Both the position numbers and the translations under genes were made by a program. This document shows positions 33,653 to 42,377 of a DNA stretch of 64,000 nucleotides, piece after piece. The notes below the pieces were generated by a model that saw only the letters and a list, made by a program, of their open reading frames with translations, was not told where the DNA came from and made no database searches. This DNA comes from Marinitoga aeolica (GTDB lineage: Bacteria > Thermotogota > Thermotogae > Petrotogales > Petrotogaceae), in the NCBI RefSeq assembly GCF_029910535.1, contig NZ_CP069362.1, positions 1,550,001-1,614,000 of the forward strand. Reading direction: 5' to 3'. Position 1 is the first letter of the stretch; each line of letters opens with the position of its first letter.

Positions 33653-35151
33653 AATTTCCTCCACTTTCTTCCATCCTTTTCAATTAAAATATCCGCTTCT
33701 TTAGGTCCCCAACTTCCGGAAGGATAATAATATATTCCATCGTTATTGTTCTCCCAATACTCTAATACAGGAGTTACTAACTTCCAGGATTCTTCCATAA
33801 CATCATTTCTTACATATAAAGTTTGATCGCCTAATAAGGCATCTAATATTAATCTCTCATATGCGTCTTGTGGCTCATAGTCAAAAAAGTTTCTGTATTT
33901 AAACTCCATACTTAATGTATTTATACATATTTTTGATCCGGGCTGTTTTGCTTGTAATATAAGATTAAAACCTTCATCTGGCTGTATCCTAATAACAAGT
34001 GCGTTGGGTTCTATCTTTACAGGATAAAAGTTTGAAAAGATTGAATGAGGGACATCTTTAAAGACTATTGCAACCTCTGATACTTTCTTTTTTAATCTTT
34101 TTCCTGTTCTAATATAAAATGGAACTCCACTCCATCTCCAATTATCTATAAGCAATTTTGCAGCCAAAAATGTTTCAGTTGTTGAAGTTTTTCCAATCTC
34201 TTCAATATAAGATGATTTTTCTTCATTGTTAATAATTCCTTTTGTATATTGTCCTCTAATTATAAAATCATTTAAATTTTCAATATCAAAAGGTCTAACA
34301 GATTTTAAAATTTTTATTTTTTCATCATGTATCATATCTGCATCAAGTGAGGCTGGAGGTTCCATAGCTATTAAAGTTAATAGTTGTAATATATGATTTT
34401 GAAACATATCCCTTAATAGTCCGGTATTTTCAAAATATCCTACTCTATTTTCTACACCTAAATCTTCTGCAACAGTAATTTGAATGTGATCTATATATTT
34501 ATAATTCCATATAGGCTCAAATACTATATTTGCAAATCTCATCATTAATATATTTTGTACCGTTTCTTTACCTAAGTAATGGTCTATCCTATATATCTGA
34601 TTTTCGTTTAAATATCTATGCAATTCAAAGTCCAGTTTTTGGGCAGTTTCTAAATCTCTACCAAATGGTTTTTCGATTATAATTCTGGAATAGTTTTCAT
34701 TTTCTTTTGTTAATTCAAATTTCCCTAGATGTCTAATAATAGACAGATAAATATTTGGTGGTGTTGCAAAATAAAAAAGTTTATTATCTTTTGTATTATG
34801 TTTATTGTTTAAATTTTCTAATCTATTTTTTAAGTTTAAATACAATTCATCATTATCATAATTACCAGATAAAAAATATACGTGGTTTAAAAATTTTGAT
34901 ATTAATTCATTATTACCCAACGATTCCCTTATTTTTTCTCTAAAATCTTCATCGCTATAATTCGTTCTGCCGACACCTAATATATAGAAATTTACTAACT
35001 TTCTATTTTTAAACAATTTAAAAATTGAAGGGAAAAGCTTTCTAAAACTCAAATCTCCAGAGGCACCGAAGATAATAATTCCTGCAGGATCTGGAGTGGG
35101 ATCTTCGCAAAGCTCCACGATAGATCCTAATTTATTTTCTACAAATCCCAT
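33649..35151 (-). CDS. zwf: Glucose-6-phosphate 1-dehydrogenase
   Basis: Oxidises glucose 6-phosphate and yields NAD(P)H. The 500-residue protein has the coenzyme motif FGASGDLSFRKL near residue 35 and the substrate/catalytic motif RIDHYLGKE near residue 190. Length is usual. ATG at 35151 is preceded by GAAGGTGATATA and lies four bases after the gnd stop; an upstream in-frame start would overlap gnd. It lies between gnd and pgl. Confidence 0.97.
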   Translation of the reverse strand: MGFVENKLGSIVELCEDPTPDPAGIIIFGASGDLSFRKLFPSIFKLFKNRKLVNFYILGVGRTNYSDEDFREKIRESLGNNELISKFLNHVYFLSGNYDNDELYLNLKNRLENLNNKHNTKDNKLFYFATPPNIYLSIIRHLGKFELTKENENYSRIIIEKPFGRDLETAQKLDFELHRYLNENQIYRIDHYLGKETVQNILMMRFANIVFEPIWNYKYIDHIQITVAEDLGVENRVGYFENTGLLRDMFQNHILQLLTLIAMEPPASLDADMIHDEKIKILKSVRPFDIENLNDFIIRGQYTKGIINNEEKSSYIEEIGKTSTTETFLAAKLLIDNWRWSGVPFYIRTGKRLKKKVSEVAIVFKDVPHSIFSNFYPVKIEPNALVIRIQPDEGFNLILQAKQPGSKICINTLSMEFKYRNFFDYEPQDAYERLILDALLGDQTLYVRNDVMEESWKLVTPVLEYWENNNDGIYYYPSGSWGPKEADILIEKDGRKWRKL

Positions 35152-35155
35152 TATA

Positions 35156-36133
35156 TCACCTTCTAAACTTTTCATCAGGATTTGCAGCTTGAACTTTTCC
35201 TGCGCCAGCTATATTTTTTTTCACTTCTTCAGATTTTTTGTATACAGCATGACCACCAAATTCCCTTCTAAGAGCTGCAACTACTTTATCAGAAAATACA
35301 TCTTTTTGCCTTGATTGGAATCTTTTAAATAATGAATTAGAAATTATTGGAACAGAGACACCACTTTCTACAGCTTCTAATACTGTCCATCTTGCTTCTC
35401 CAGAATCTTCTACATAACCCTGAATTTCTTCTAAGTTTCCATCTTCTTTAAATGCATTTTCTAATAATTCAAGTAACCAGGATCTAATTACACTTCCTTG
35501 GTTCCATAAATGAGCTACTTTATGTAAATCTAAATTTTCTCCATATTTTGATGCTTTTAAAAGTTCAAACCCTTCACCATATGCTTCCATTAAACCATAT
35601 TCAATACCATTATGTACCATTTTAACAAAATGTCCAGCTCCAGTTGGGCCACAATACAAGTAACCATCTTTTGGTGCTAACGTTTTTAAAATAGGTTCAA
35701 TATAATCAAAAATTTCTTTCTCTCCACCGATCATTGTACAATAACCTTCTTTTAACCCCCATACACCACCTGAAACTCCAGCATCCATATAATGAATACC
35801 ATATTTATTTAATTTCTCAGCTCTCTTTAAATCATCTTTATAATAGCTATTTGCACCATCAATTATGATGTCACCTTTATCTAATAATGGAATTAAATTA
35901 TCAATATTATTATCTGTTACTTCGCCAGCAGGTAACATAAGCCAAATAACTCGTGGTGTATCTAATTTTTCTATGAATTCTTTCAAAGAGTATGCACCAA
36001 TAAGTCCTTCCTCTTGCATTTCTTTAACTTTTTCTTTGGTTCTATTATACACAACAACATCATGTCCGCCTTTAAATAATCTTCTGGCCATATTTTTACC
36101 CATTCTACCTAAACCAATAATGCCTATTTTCAT
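35156..36133 (-). CDS. gnd: 6-phosphogluconate dehydrogenase, decarboxylating, short type
   Basis: Converts 6-phosphogluconate to ribulose 5-phosphate and CO2. The 326-residue protein starts IGIIGLGRMGKNMARRL (Rossmann fold), then has DAGVSGGVWGLKEG near residue 120 and GAGHFVKMVHNGIEYG near residue 175 with the catalytic Lys and His-Asn. The size fits the short YqeC/GntZ branch rather than the 470-residue E. coli type. The frame extends upstream to 36268 but GGAGAGGTGATAG directly precedes the ATG at 36133, and the extra N-terminus looks non-coding. First gene of the operon. Confidence 0.95.
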   Translation of the reverse strand: MKIGIIGLGRMGKNMARRLFKGGHDVVVYNRTKEKVKEMQEEGLIGAYSLKEFIEKLDTPRVIWLMLPAGEVTDNNIDNLIPLLDKGDIIIDGANSYYKDDLKRAEKLNKYGIHYMDAGVSGGVWGLKEGYCTMIGGEKEIFDYIEPILKTLAPKDGYLYCGPTGAGHFVKMVHNGIEYGLMEAYGEGFELLKASKYGENLDLHKVAHLWNQGSVIRSWLLELLENAFKEDGNLEEIQGYVEDSGEARWTVLEAVESGVSVPIISNSLFKRFQSRQKDVFSDKVVAALRREFGGHAVYKKSEEVKKNIAGAGKVQAANPDEKFRR

Positions 36134-36193
36134 ACTATCACCTCTCCCATAATTTATAATAAAATTTATAGTAAAATATATAATAATAAATTT

Positions 36194-36428
36194 CAGTTTA
36201 TAGACAAAGGACAAAATAAAATATTCAAAATAATATTTGTTCATCCGGTGAAAATTCTTATTCCTCAAAAATTCTTATTCTTGCCTGTCGCTCAAACTCA
36301 CATCCATGTTCGGTTTCGCTCAATTTTGCATCCATGCAAAATTGTCAGGCTCCATTCGCATTTTTTCGGGAATTTTCAAGGATTCTCTCATATTATTTTT
36401 TCATATTTTATTTTGTCAACAGTCCGAA
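36194..36428. repeat. Dispersed repeat element, copy 2
   Basis: Fills the gap between gnd and the next minus-strand gene. The left 80 bases are about 89% identical by eye to copy 1 (both start CAGTTTrTAGACAAAG) and the right 54 bases (36368-36421) are identical to 2644-2697. The unshared centre contains an 11-bp perfect hairpin CAATTTTGCAT/ATGCAAAATTG (36321-36344) within a larger GCCTG/CAGGC pair. The 15 bases TATAATAATAAATTT occur on both sides, which could be a target duplication, but the area is AT-rich. The right flank reaches the 3' end of the neighbouring gene. Confidence 0.8.
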
Positions 36429-36430
36429 AT

Positions 36431-37150
36431 TTATAATAATAAATTTTTTAATATTTCTCTATATCTTTCATTAATAATAATTTTTCCTTTTTCTCCAAAA
36501 ATAATTTTTTCTTTATTTTCTGGTGAATTTCTTGATATTGCACTGGTAAACGCAGAAACAGATCGAGTATCTTTTAAACTTAAATTTTTTATTAAATCAT
36601 CTTTAGTACTTTTGCCATTTATTACAATATATTTTAAAAATTCCTTGGTAGAATCAGTTAATGAATTAATTAAACTTTTTAATTCTTCTTCAGTCCATTT
36701 TTCCTCTGTTATATTTGAGCCATATATTAATTCTTTAAAATATTTAATACGCTTTGAAATATCATCAGATAATATTCCAAAAAGATATTCTGTTGGTAAA
36801 TTTCCATAATCAATTAATTCAATTAATTCTTTTAATATTGGTTCCATATATATTATACCTTTATTAAGACCAAAAATATCCAAATTAATCTTTTCATTAC
36901 CATATATTAAAATTCTCTTTTCAATATCAATAGATATTCGTAATCGGTTAAATAATGATATAATAAACAAAGAGAGGAATTTTTCTTCAACTTTTTGGGA
37001 AAAAGTCTCAGATTTTAAAAATTCTAAAACTTCATAAAAATCATTTTTAGAATTTAATTTGCCAAAAATTTCGTTTTTTAGTTTTTCTTCTTCATTTATG
37101 ATATTGTCACCGAGAAAAGAATATAATGTTTTGAGTATTTCTTTGTACAA
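36431..37150 (-). CDS. Unknown protein with a C-terminal winged-helix-like region
   Basis: About 239 residues, mostly helical and charged. The final 75 residues (from STKEFLKYIVINGKSTKDDL on) read like a helix-turn-helix with a beta wing, IIFGEKGKIIINERYR. No catalytic motif. TTG at 37150 is the likely start because GAGGTGAT ends five bases before it; a GTG at 37159 lies inside that site. It is divergent from the pseudouridine synthase gene and ends at the repeat element. A regulator is possible, but I do not recognise the family. Confidence 0.6.
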   Translation of the reverse strand: MYKEILKTLYSFLGDNIINEEEKLKNEIFGKLNSKNDFYEVLEFLKSETFSQKVEEKFLSLFIISLFNRLRISIDIEKRILIYGNEKINLDIFGLNKGIIYMEPILKELIELIDYGNLPTEYLFGILSDDISKRIKYFKELIYGSNITEEKWTEEELKSLINSLTDSTKEFLKYIVINGKSTKDDLIKNLSLKDTRSVSAFTSAISRNSPENKEKIIFGEKGKIIINERYREILKNLLL

Positions 37151-37212
37151 AATTATCACCTCTTTATAATTTTATATGATTATATATATTATATCAAAAA
37201 GGGAGTGTTTAT

Positions 37213-38100
37213 ATGCAAAAGGTTATAATTGTAGATGAAAAAAATTATTATAAAAGATTGGATAAGTTTTTGAGAAATTATTATAGTAATTTAAAATTAG
37301 GATTTATATACAAAATGCTTAGAAAAGGATTTGTCTATGTTAATAATAAAAAAGTAAAAAAGCAAGATTTCGAATTGAATATAGGAGATACTGTTGAAAT
37401 AAGATATAATGGCCCATTAGATGAGAGGAAAAAAGAAGAAAAGATATTACCAAGACCTTTAGATTTAGATATTGTTTTTGAAGATGATAAAATAATAGCT
37501 ATAAACAAACCGGCAGGTATTTCAGTTCATCCAGGTAGAAACGAAGAAAAAGTAACTGTAATAGAAGGATTGTTATATTATGCGAACGGAAATTTTGAAC
37601 CACATTTAGTACATAGACTGGATAAACATACTTCCGGAGTGTTAGTGATAGCAAAAAATAAGATTGTTTCAAGAGAATTGACAGAAATAATAAAGGGAAG
37701 AAATATAACAAAGAAGTATCAGGCATTGGTTGTAGGTAAATTAAAAGGGGAAAAAAATAAATTAGAAAGTGTTTTAGAGGATAAAAAAGCACTTTTATAT
37801 TATGATGTTTTAGGAAATTATAAAGTGAAAAATATAGATTTAACATTGGTAGATATAGAATTAAAAACGGGAAGAAAACATCAAATTAGAAAGCAATTTT
37901 CAGAAATCAATTCTCCTGTTGCAGGGGATAATAAATATGGGAATTTTGAAGTGAATAGAATATTAAAAAAATCAATTGGTCTTAAAAGATATTTTCTGCA
38001 TTCGTACTTTTTAGAATTTGAATATAAGAATAAAAGATATACATTAATTTCAAATCTAACGCCTGATTTGAAAAAAGTTTTAAATAGATTAGGAGAGTGA
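37213..38100 (+). CDS. RluA-family 23S rRNA pseudouridine synthase
   Basis: Isomerises uridine to pseudouridine in RNA, probably 23S rRNA. The 295-residue protein has an N-terminal S4-like RNA-binding domain (RLDKFLRNYY, FVYVNNKKVKK) and the catalytic Asp in HRLDKHTSGVL near residue 140, then GRKHQIRKQF. RluC/RluD subtypes cannot be separated by eye. ATG has GGGAG seven bases upstream. First of a plus-strand set running to the alpha-glucosidase. Confidence 0.93.
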   Translation: MQKVIIVDEKNYYKRLDKFLRNYYSNLKLGFIYKMLRKGFVYVNNKKVKKQDFELNIGDTVEIRYNGPLDERKKEEKILPRPLDLDIVFEDDKIIAINKPAGISVHPGRNEEKVTVIEGLLYYANGNFEPHLVHRLDKHTSGVLVIAKNKIVSRELTEIIKGRNITKKYQALVVGKLKGEKNKLESVLEDKKALLYYDVLGNYKVKNIDLTLVDIELKTGRKHQIRKQFSEINSPVAGDNKYGNFEVNRILKKSIGLKRYFLHSYFLEFEYKNKRYTLISNLTPDLKKVLNRLGE

Positions 38101-38104
38101 TTCT

Positions 38105-39376
38105 TTGAAAAAAATAAAAAAGTATATATTTTGGATTTCAATATTATATGCAGTTATAGTATTTATATATATATCTTTTAATGATTATAATTATTTAAAA
38201 AGTGGATATCATATCATAGACAATAATAATCTAAAAAAACAATCAATTATGATTGATAATAAGGTTATTGAATATTATAATTATGAAGGATATGCATTAA
38301 TAAGTGAAAATTCTACTAATATTGAATTAGATGATTTTAAAAAATTTATTCAAAAATTTGATTATATTATTGTAGCAGAATTTTCTGATTTTGGATATTT
38401 ATTTGATAAATATAAGGTATTTCTTAGTAAAAAGGAATTAATGAAAATAAGATATGCCCATTATATTAAACCAAGAGAAATGGATAAATATAATATTTCT
38501 CAAATAGTACAAAGGTTTTGGAGAGCATTTAATGAAAGAAGAATAAATATATTTTATATTCCAGATCATGTAAAAAGGAATGAAATAATAAAAGCAATAA
38601 AAAAAAGGATGATAAACTATAATGAAAAAATACCTGTAATAAAATCTCCACCTATAAATATTAGAGTAATTTCAGTTGCTGTAATTTCAATATATATGTT
38701 AATGATAAGTCCTGCAATATCATTGTTAAATATATTGTTGTATATATTCTTAAATTCATGGTCGTATGTATTTATTGCAATAATTTTTTCCTTTATATCC
38801 TGGATGAAATGGAAGAAGTATAAACAGATTTTCAAAATAATGTTATTAAATATTATGTATGGAGTTTTAATTTATTCTACAGGATATACTTATTTTTATA
38901 TTTATAAAATATCTGTAATCAGAGGAATAAAGTTATTATTAGTATCCTTACCTTTTATTTTGTTTATTGTTCAAATTAAAAATTTTAAATTAAAGAAAAA
39001 AGATATATTTTTATCAGCAATATTTCTTGGAATTATAGCTGTTTATTATATTTTAAGAAGTGGTAATTTTGGATTTTCAACGATGTTTGAAAGAAATATA
39101 AGAGATTTTCTTGAAAAAGCATTAATAGCAAGACCAAGATTTAAAGAATTATTTGCTTATATTTTTGTTTTTACAAAATCACCAACGATATTTTTTGAAA
39201 TATTCTGGAATATTGGGCAATCTATACTTTTTGTATCAATTTTAGATACATTTTTACATTTTCAAACACCTTTATATCTTGGAGTATTAAGAACCATAAA
39301 TGCATATATGCTAGCATTTATTATTTATAGGGTTATATCTTTAATATGGAGGAGAAAAAATGGAAAAAGAAATTAA
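38105..39376 (+). CDS. DUF5693-like polytopic membrane protein
   Basis: 423 residues with a TTG start four bases after the pseudouridine synthase gene. One N-terminal membrane helix is followed by an extracytoplasmic domain of about 150 residues, then about seven or eight membrane helices. The motif ALIARPRFKE in the second half is characteristic of DUF5693, a family often found near cell-surface polysaccharide genes such as csaB in Firmicutes. A role in envelope polymer export or modification is inferred only. It overlaps the next gene by 17 bases. Confidence 0.7.
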   Translation: MKKIKKYIFWISILYAVIVFIYISFNDYNYLKSGYHIIDNNNLKKQSIMIDNKVIEYYNYEGYALISENSTNIELDDFKKFIQKFDYIIVAEFSDFGYLFDKYKVFLSKKELMKIRYAHYIKPREMDKYNISQIVQRFWRAFNERRINIFYIPDHVKRNEIIKAIKKRMINYNEKIPVIKSPPINIRVISVAVISIYMLMISPAISLLNILLYIFLNSWSYVFIAIIFSFISWMKWKKYKQIFKIMLLNIMYGVLIYSTGYTYFYIYKISVIRGIKLLLVSLPFILFIVQIKNFKLKKKDIFLSAIFLGIIAVYYILRSGNFGFSTMFERNIRDFLEKALIARPRFKELFAYIFVFTKSPTIFFEIFWNIGQSILFVSILDTFLHFQTPLYLGVLRTINAYMLAFIIYRVISLIWRRKNGKRN

Positions 39377-40160
39377 AATAAAAACTCTAGATGCAGGTGG
39401 AAATATTGACATACAGATGATAGCTGCCAAATTACAATTACCAATAGCAACAAAGTGGGAAATGCCATTAATTTTAAATTATAATCAAAAGGATGTTCAT
39501 ATATATCAATTTGGTTCGTTTGTTTTTTTTAATTTTCTCGATAAAGAGATAAAAGAATTTATAAATTATTTGGAAAAATTATTGGAAATAGAAATTAAAA
39601 CAAAATTTGAGGATGAATTAACTATAAATATAGTAGAAGACATTGATAAAAATTTTTATATGGATAATAACAATGAAATTTTGTTTATAAAAAAAGAAAT
39701 TATTTCAAGTGAAATATATGCTTTAATATCTCTTTCTATATCTCAAAGTGTTGCATTGGAGAGATATGAACAATTATCAGACGATTTAGAAGAAGATATA
39801 GAAAAAATTATAAATAAATATAATAAATATAAACATTTTTTACCAATTATGAGAAATGTTGCTATAGGAAAAGCATTAAATTTGATAAAAACAAGGCACG
39901 AAATTATCTCTGATATTATGATTTTAGATAAACCTTCTATAACATGGGAATGGAATGTTTATGATGAATTATATGAAATTCTTGCAAGATTTTTTGAATT
40001 AACCAGGAGATATAAGATACTTTCGCATAAATTAGATAGTGCGTTAGAGAGCTATACAGTTTTAAATGAAATCAATGAGGGAGCACGTGCAAATTTTCTT
40101 GAATTCTTAATAGTTGTTTTAATTGTATTTGAAATTATAATGGCATTTTTTCATATATAA
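39360..40160 (+). CDS. RMD1/YagE (DUF155) family protein
   Basis: 266 residues. A mixed alpha/beta N-terminal half contains IYQFGSFVFFNF, as in the RMD1/sif2/DUF155 family; the C-terminal half is helical with TWEWNVYDELYEILARFFEL and a final membrane helix (about 245-264). Eukaryotic members are mitochondrial proteins that support translation; the bacterial function is unknown. GGAGG lies upstream within the DUF5693 gene and the genes overlap, so they are co-translated. Confidence 0.82.
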   Translation: MEKEIKIKTLDAGGNIDIQMIAAKLQLPIATKWEMPLILNYNQKDVHIYQFGSFVFFNFLDKEIKEFINYLEKLLEIEIKTKFEDELTINIVEDIDKNFYMDNNNEILFIKKEIISSEIYALISLSISQSVALERYEQLSDDLEEDIEKIINKYNKYKHFLPIMRNVAIGKALNLIKTRHEIISDIMILDKPSITWEWNVYDELYEILARFFELTRRYKILSHKLDSALESYTVLNEINEGARANFLEFLIVVLIVFEIIMAFFHI

Positions 40161-40175
40161 GAAAGGAGCGTGGCA

Positions 40176-42350
40176 ATGCGTTTTACAAGATTGTTGAATT
40201 TTACTAAATTATACAGATTTGGGAAACCATTTGCAACTGATGCAACGGTAATAAAACCTGAAGAAAAAGATTTGAAAAATTGTGAAAAAGTAAATTATTT
40301 TGATATCAAAGTAAAAGAAAATAAAACTGTATTAACCTTAAATTTGGATTATGAAGATAGAATATATGGATTAGGCGAAACATTAGGAGGATTAAACAAA
40401 AGAGGAAAGATATATAAATTATATGCTACAGATGATCCTGTTCATAGTCCGGAAAAAGAGTCATTATACAGTTCTCATCCATTTGTAATTATAGATAAAA
40501 AATTTGGATTTTTTATTGATTATCCATCAGAAATAATTTTTGATATTGGATATACCAAATTTGATGAGATGATTATAACTATTAATTCAAAAGATTTTGA
40601 CTTATATATATTTGAGTCAAAAAGAGCTTTAGAAGTCATTCGAGAATATTTGAGGTTAACAGGAATACCCTATATTCCTCCAAAATGGGCTTTTGGATAT
40701 CAGCAATGTAGATGGAGTTATCCAGATGCAAAAACTATAAAAAATATTGCTAATAATTTTAGAGAAAAGGGCATTCCATGTGATGCCATTTACATGGATA
40801 TAGATTATATGAAAGATTATAAAGTTTTTACCATAGATGAGAATAAATTTCCAAATTTTCCAGAATTCGTATCAGAAATGAAAGAAAAAGGGTTTAATTT
40901 AGTTCCTATAGTAGACCCTGGTGTAAAGATAGAAAAAAAATATGATGTGTATGAAGAGGGAGTGGAAAATAATTATTTTTGTAAAGATGAAAAAGGGGAA
41001 GAGTTTGTAGCAACGGTATGGCCAGGTTTTACTCATTTTCCAGATTTTTTAAATCCAGAAGTTAGAAAATGGTGGGGAGAAAAATATAAATTATTTACAG
41101 ATTTAGGAATTAGAGGTTTTTGGAATGATATGAATGAACCTTCTATATTTTTTGTTCCTGAAAGGCTTAAAAATTATCTTGATAAGATATATGAATTAAA
41201 AAATAAAGAAGTAGGATTAGAATTTTTTATGATAAAAGATAAAATATTATTGTTATCAAATAATAGAGATGATTATAAAAGCTTTTATCATGTAACACCA
41301 TATGGAAAATATTCAAATGATCAATTACATAATTTATATGGTTATTATATGGCGAAGGCTACTGTTGAAGAAGGATTTGAAAAAATAATTCCTAATGAAA
41401 GATATTTATTATTATCCAGGAGTAGTTATTCTGGGCACCATAGAATAGCTACGATATGGATGGGAGATAATATGTCGTGGTGGGAGCATATGCTTGTTAA
41501 TATAAGAATGCTTATGTCATTAAACATGGCAGGATTTTTCTATACAGGTGCAGATATAGGTGGTTTTGGAGCAAATTCATCACCAGAATTAGTTGTAAGA
41601 TGGATGCAATTAGGTATATTTTCACCTTTGTATAGGAATCATTCGGCATTAGGAACGAGAAATCAGGAACCATGGGTATTTGATGAAAATATAGAAAAAA
41701 TATTAAGAAATACAATAAAATTAAGGTATGCTCTTATTCCATATCTTTACTCGGAATTTTTTAATTCAATAAATAATCTAAAACCATTCATTTCTCCATT
41801 ATTTTTTCATTTTGATGATAAAATTTCTAAGGAAGTTGAAGATCAATTTATGATAGGAAATTCCATAATGGCAACGCCTATTATTCAACCTAATGCCAGA
41901 GGAAGATATGTGCATTTGCCAGAAGCAAAGTGGTTATATTGGAGCGCATCAAACTTTAAAGAAAGAAATATGAAAATATATGAGCCAGGAGATTATTATA
42001 TAAAAGCTGAGTTAAATGAGATTCCTATATTCATAAAAGAAAATTCTTTAATCCTATTAAATGAAGAAGAAATAAATTATGTAAATGAAAAACCGATAAA
42101 AGAATTAACAGTAATTGGTTTTGTTACTGGTAGTGCGGAATTTACATATTTTGATGATGATGGAGAAACATATAATTTTAAAAATGGAAAATATGTAAAA
42201 ATAAATATAGTGGTAAAGAAAACAGAAAATGGATATAATTATGAAATAGAAAAAGATGAGTCTGAAGATTTTGTAAGTACAGTAGAAAGAATTAAATTTG
42301 AAATATATGATGAAAAAGGAAATAAACACACACAAATTTTTGAGATATAG
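40176..42350 (+). CDS. GH31 alpha-glucosidase
   Basis: Hydrolyses alpha-linked glucosides. The 724-residue protein has the GH31 nucleophile in GFWNDMNEPS (D318), the acid/base region in GADIGGFGANS (D460), RNHSALGTRNQEPW, and the usual beta-sandwich domains at both ends. There is no signal peptide, so it is cytoplasmic. ATG at 40176 has AAAGGAG seven bases upstream; the GTG at 40170 is too close to that site. It could act on maltodextrins or sucrose-type sugars. A bidirectional terminator follows. Confidence 0.95.
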   Translation: MRFTRLLNFTKLYRFGKPFATDATVIKPEEKDLKNCEKVNYFDIKVKENKTVLTLNLDYEDRIYGLGETLGGLNKRGKIYKLYATDDPVHSPEKESLYSSHPFVIIDKKFGFFIDYPSEIIFDIGYTKFDEMIITINSKDFDLYIFESKRALEVIREYLRLTGIPYIPPKWAFGYQQCRWSYPDAKTIKNIANNFREKGIPCDAIYMDIDYMKDYKVFTIDENKFPNFPEFVSEMKEKGFNLVPIVDPGVKIEKKYDVYEEGVENNYFCKDEKGEEFVATVWPGFTHFPDFLNPEVRKWWGEKYKLFTDLGIRGFWNDMNEPSIFFVPERLKNYLDKIYELKNKEVGLEFFMIKDKILLLSNNRDDYKSFYHVTPYGKYSNDQLHNLYGYYMAKATVEEGFEKIIPNERYLLLSRSSYSGHHRIATIWMGDNMSWWEHMLVNIRMLMSLNMAGFFYTGADIGGFGANSSPELVVRWMQLGIFSPLYRNHSALGTRNQEPWVFDENIEKILRNTIKLRYALIPYLYSEFFNSINNLKPFISPLFFHFDDKISKEVEDQFMIGNSIMATPIIQPNARGRYVHLPEAKWLYWSASNFKERNMKIYEPGDYYIKAELNEIPIFIKENSLILLNEEEINYVNEKPIKELTVIGFVTGSAEFTYFDDDGETYNFKNGKYVKINIVVKKTENGYNYEIEKDESEDFVSTVERIKFEIYDEKGNKHTQIFEI

Positions 42351-42376
42351 AAAATCCCCCTTTTCAGGGGGATTTT
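42351..42376. terminator. Bidirectional terminator
   Basis: Ten-base-pair stem AAAATCCCCC/GGGGGATTTT with a six-base loop, between the convergent alpha-glucosidase and 5'-nucleotidase genes. Confidence 0.9.
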
Positions 42377-42377
42377 A

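Noticed and set aside
36134-36268. N-terminal extension of gnd
   Set aside because: The extension has no ribosome binding site and reads as AT-rich translated leader; GGAGAGGTGATAG marks the ATG at 36133.
36248-36809. Plus-strand open frames across repeat copy 2 and the next gene
   Set aside because: No family features, and most of the frame lies antisense to the gene at 36431-37150; the part in the repeat is not conserved in copy 1.
39360-40160. Toxin-antitoxin role for the small overlapping DUF155 gene
   Set aside because: The size, mixed domain and terminal membrane helix fit RMD1 proteins, and there is no partner gene.
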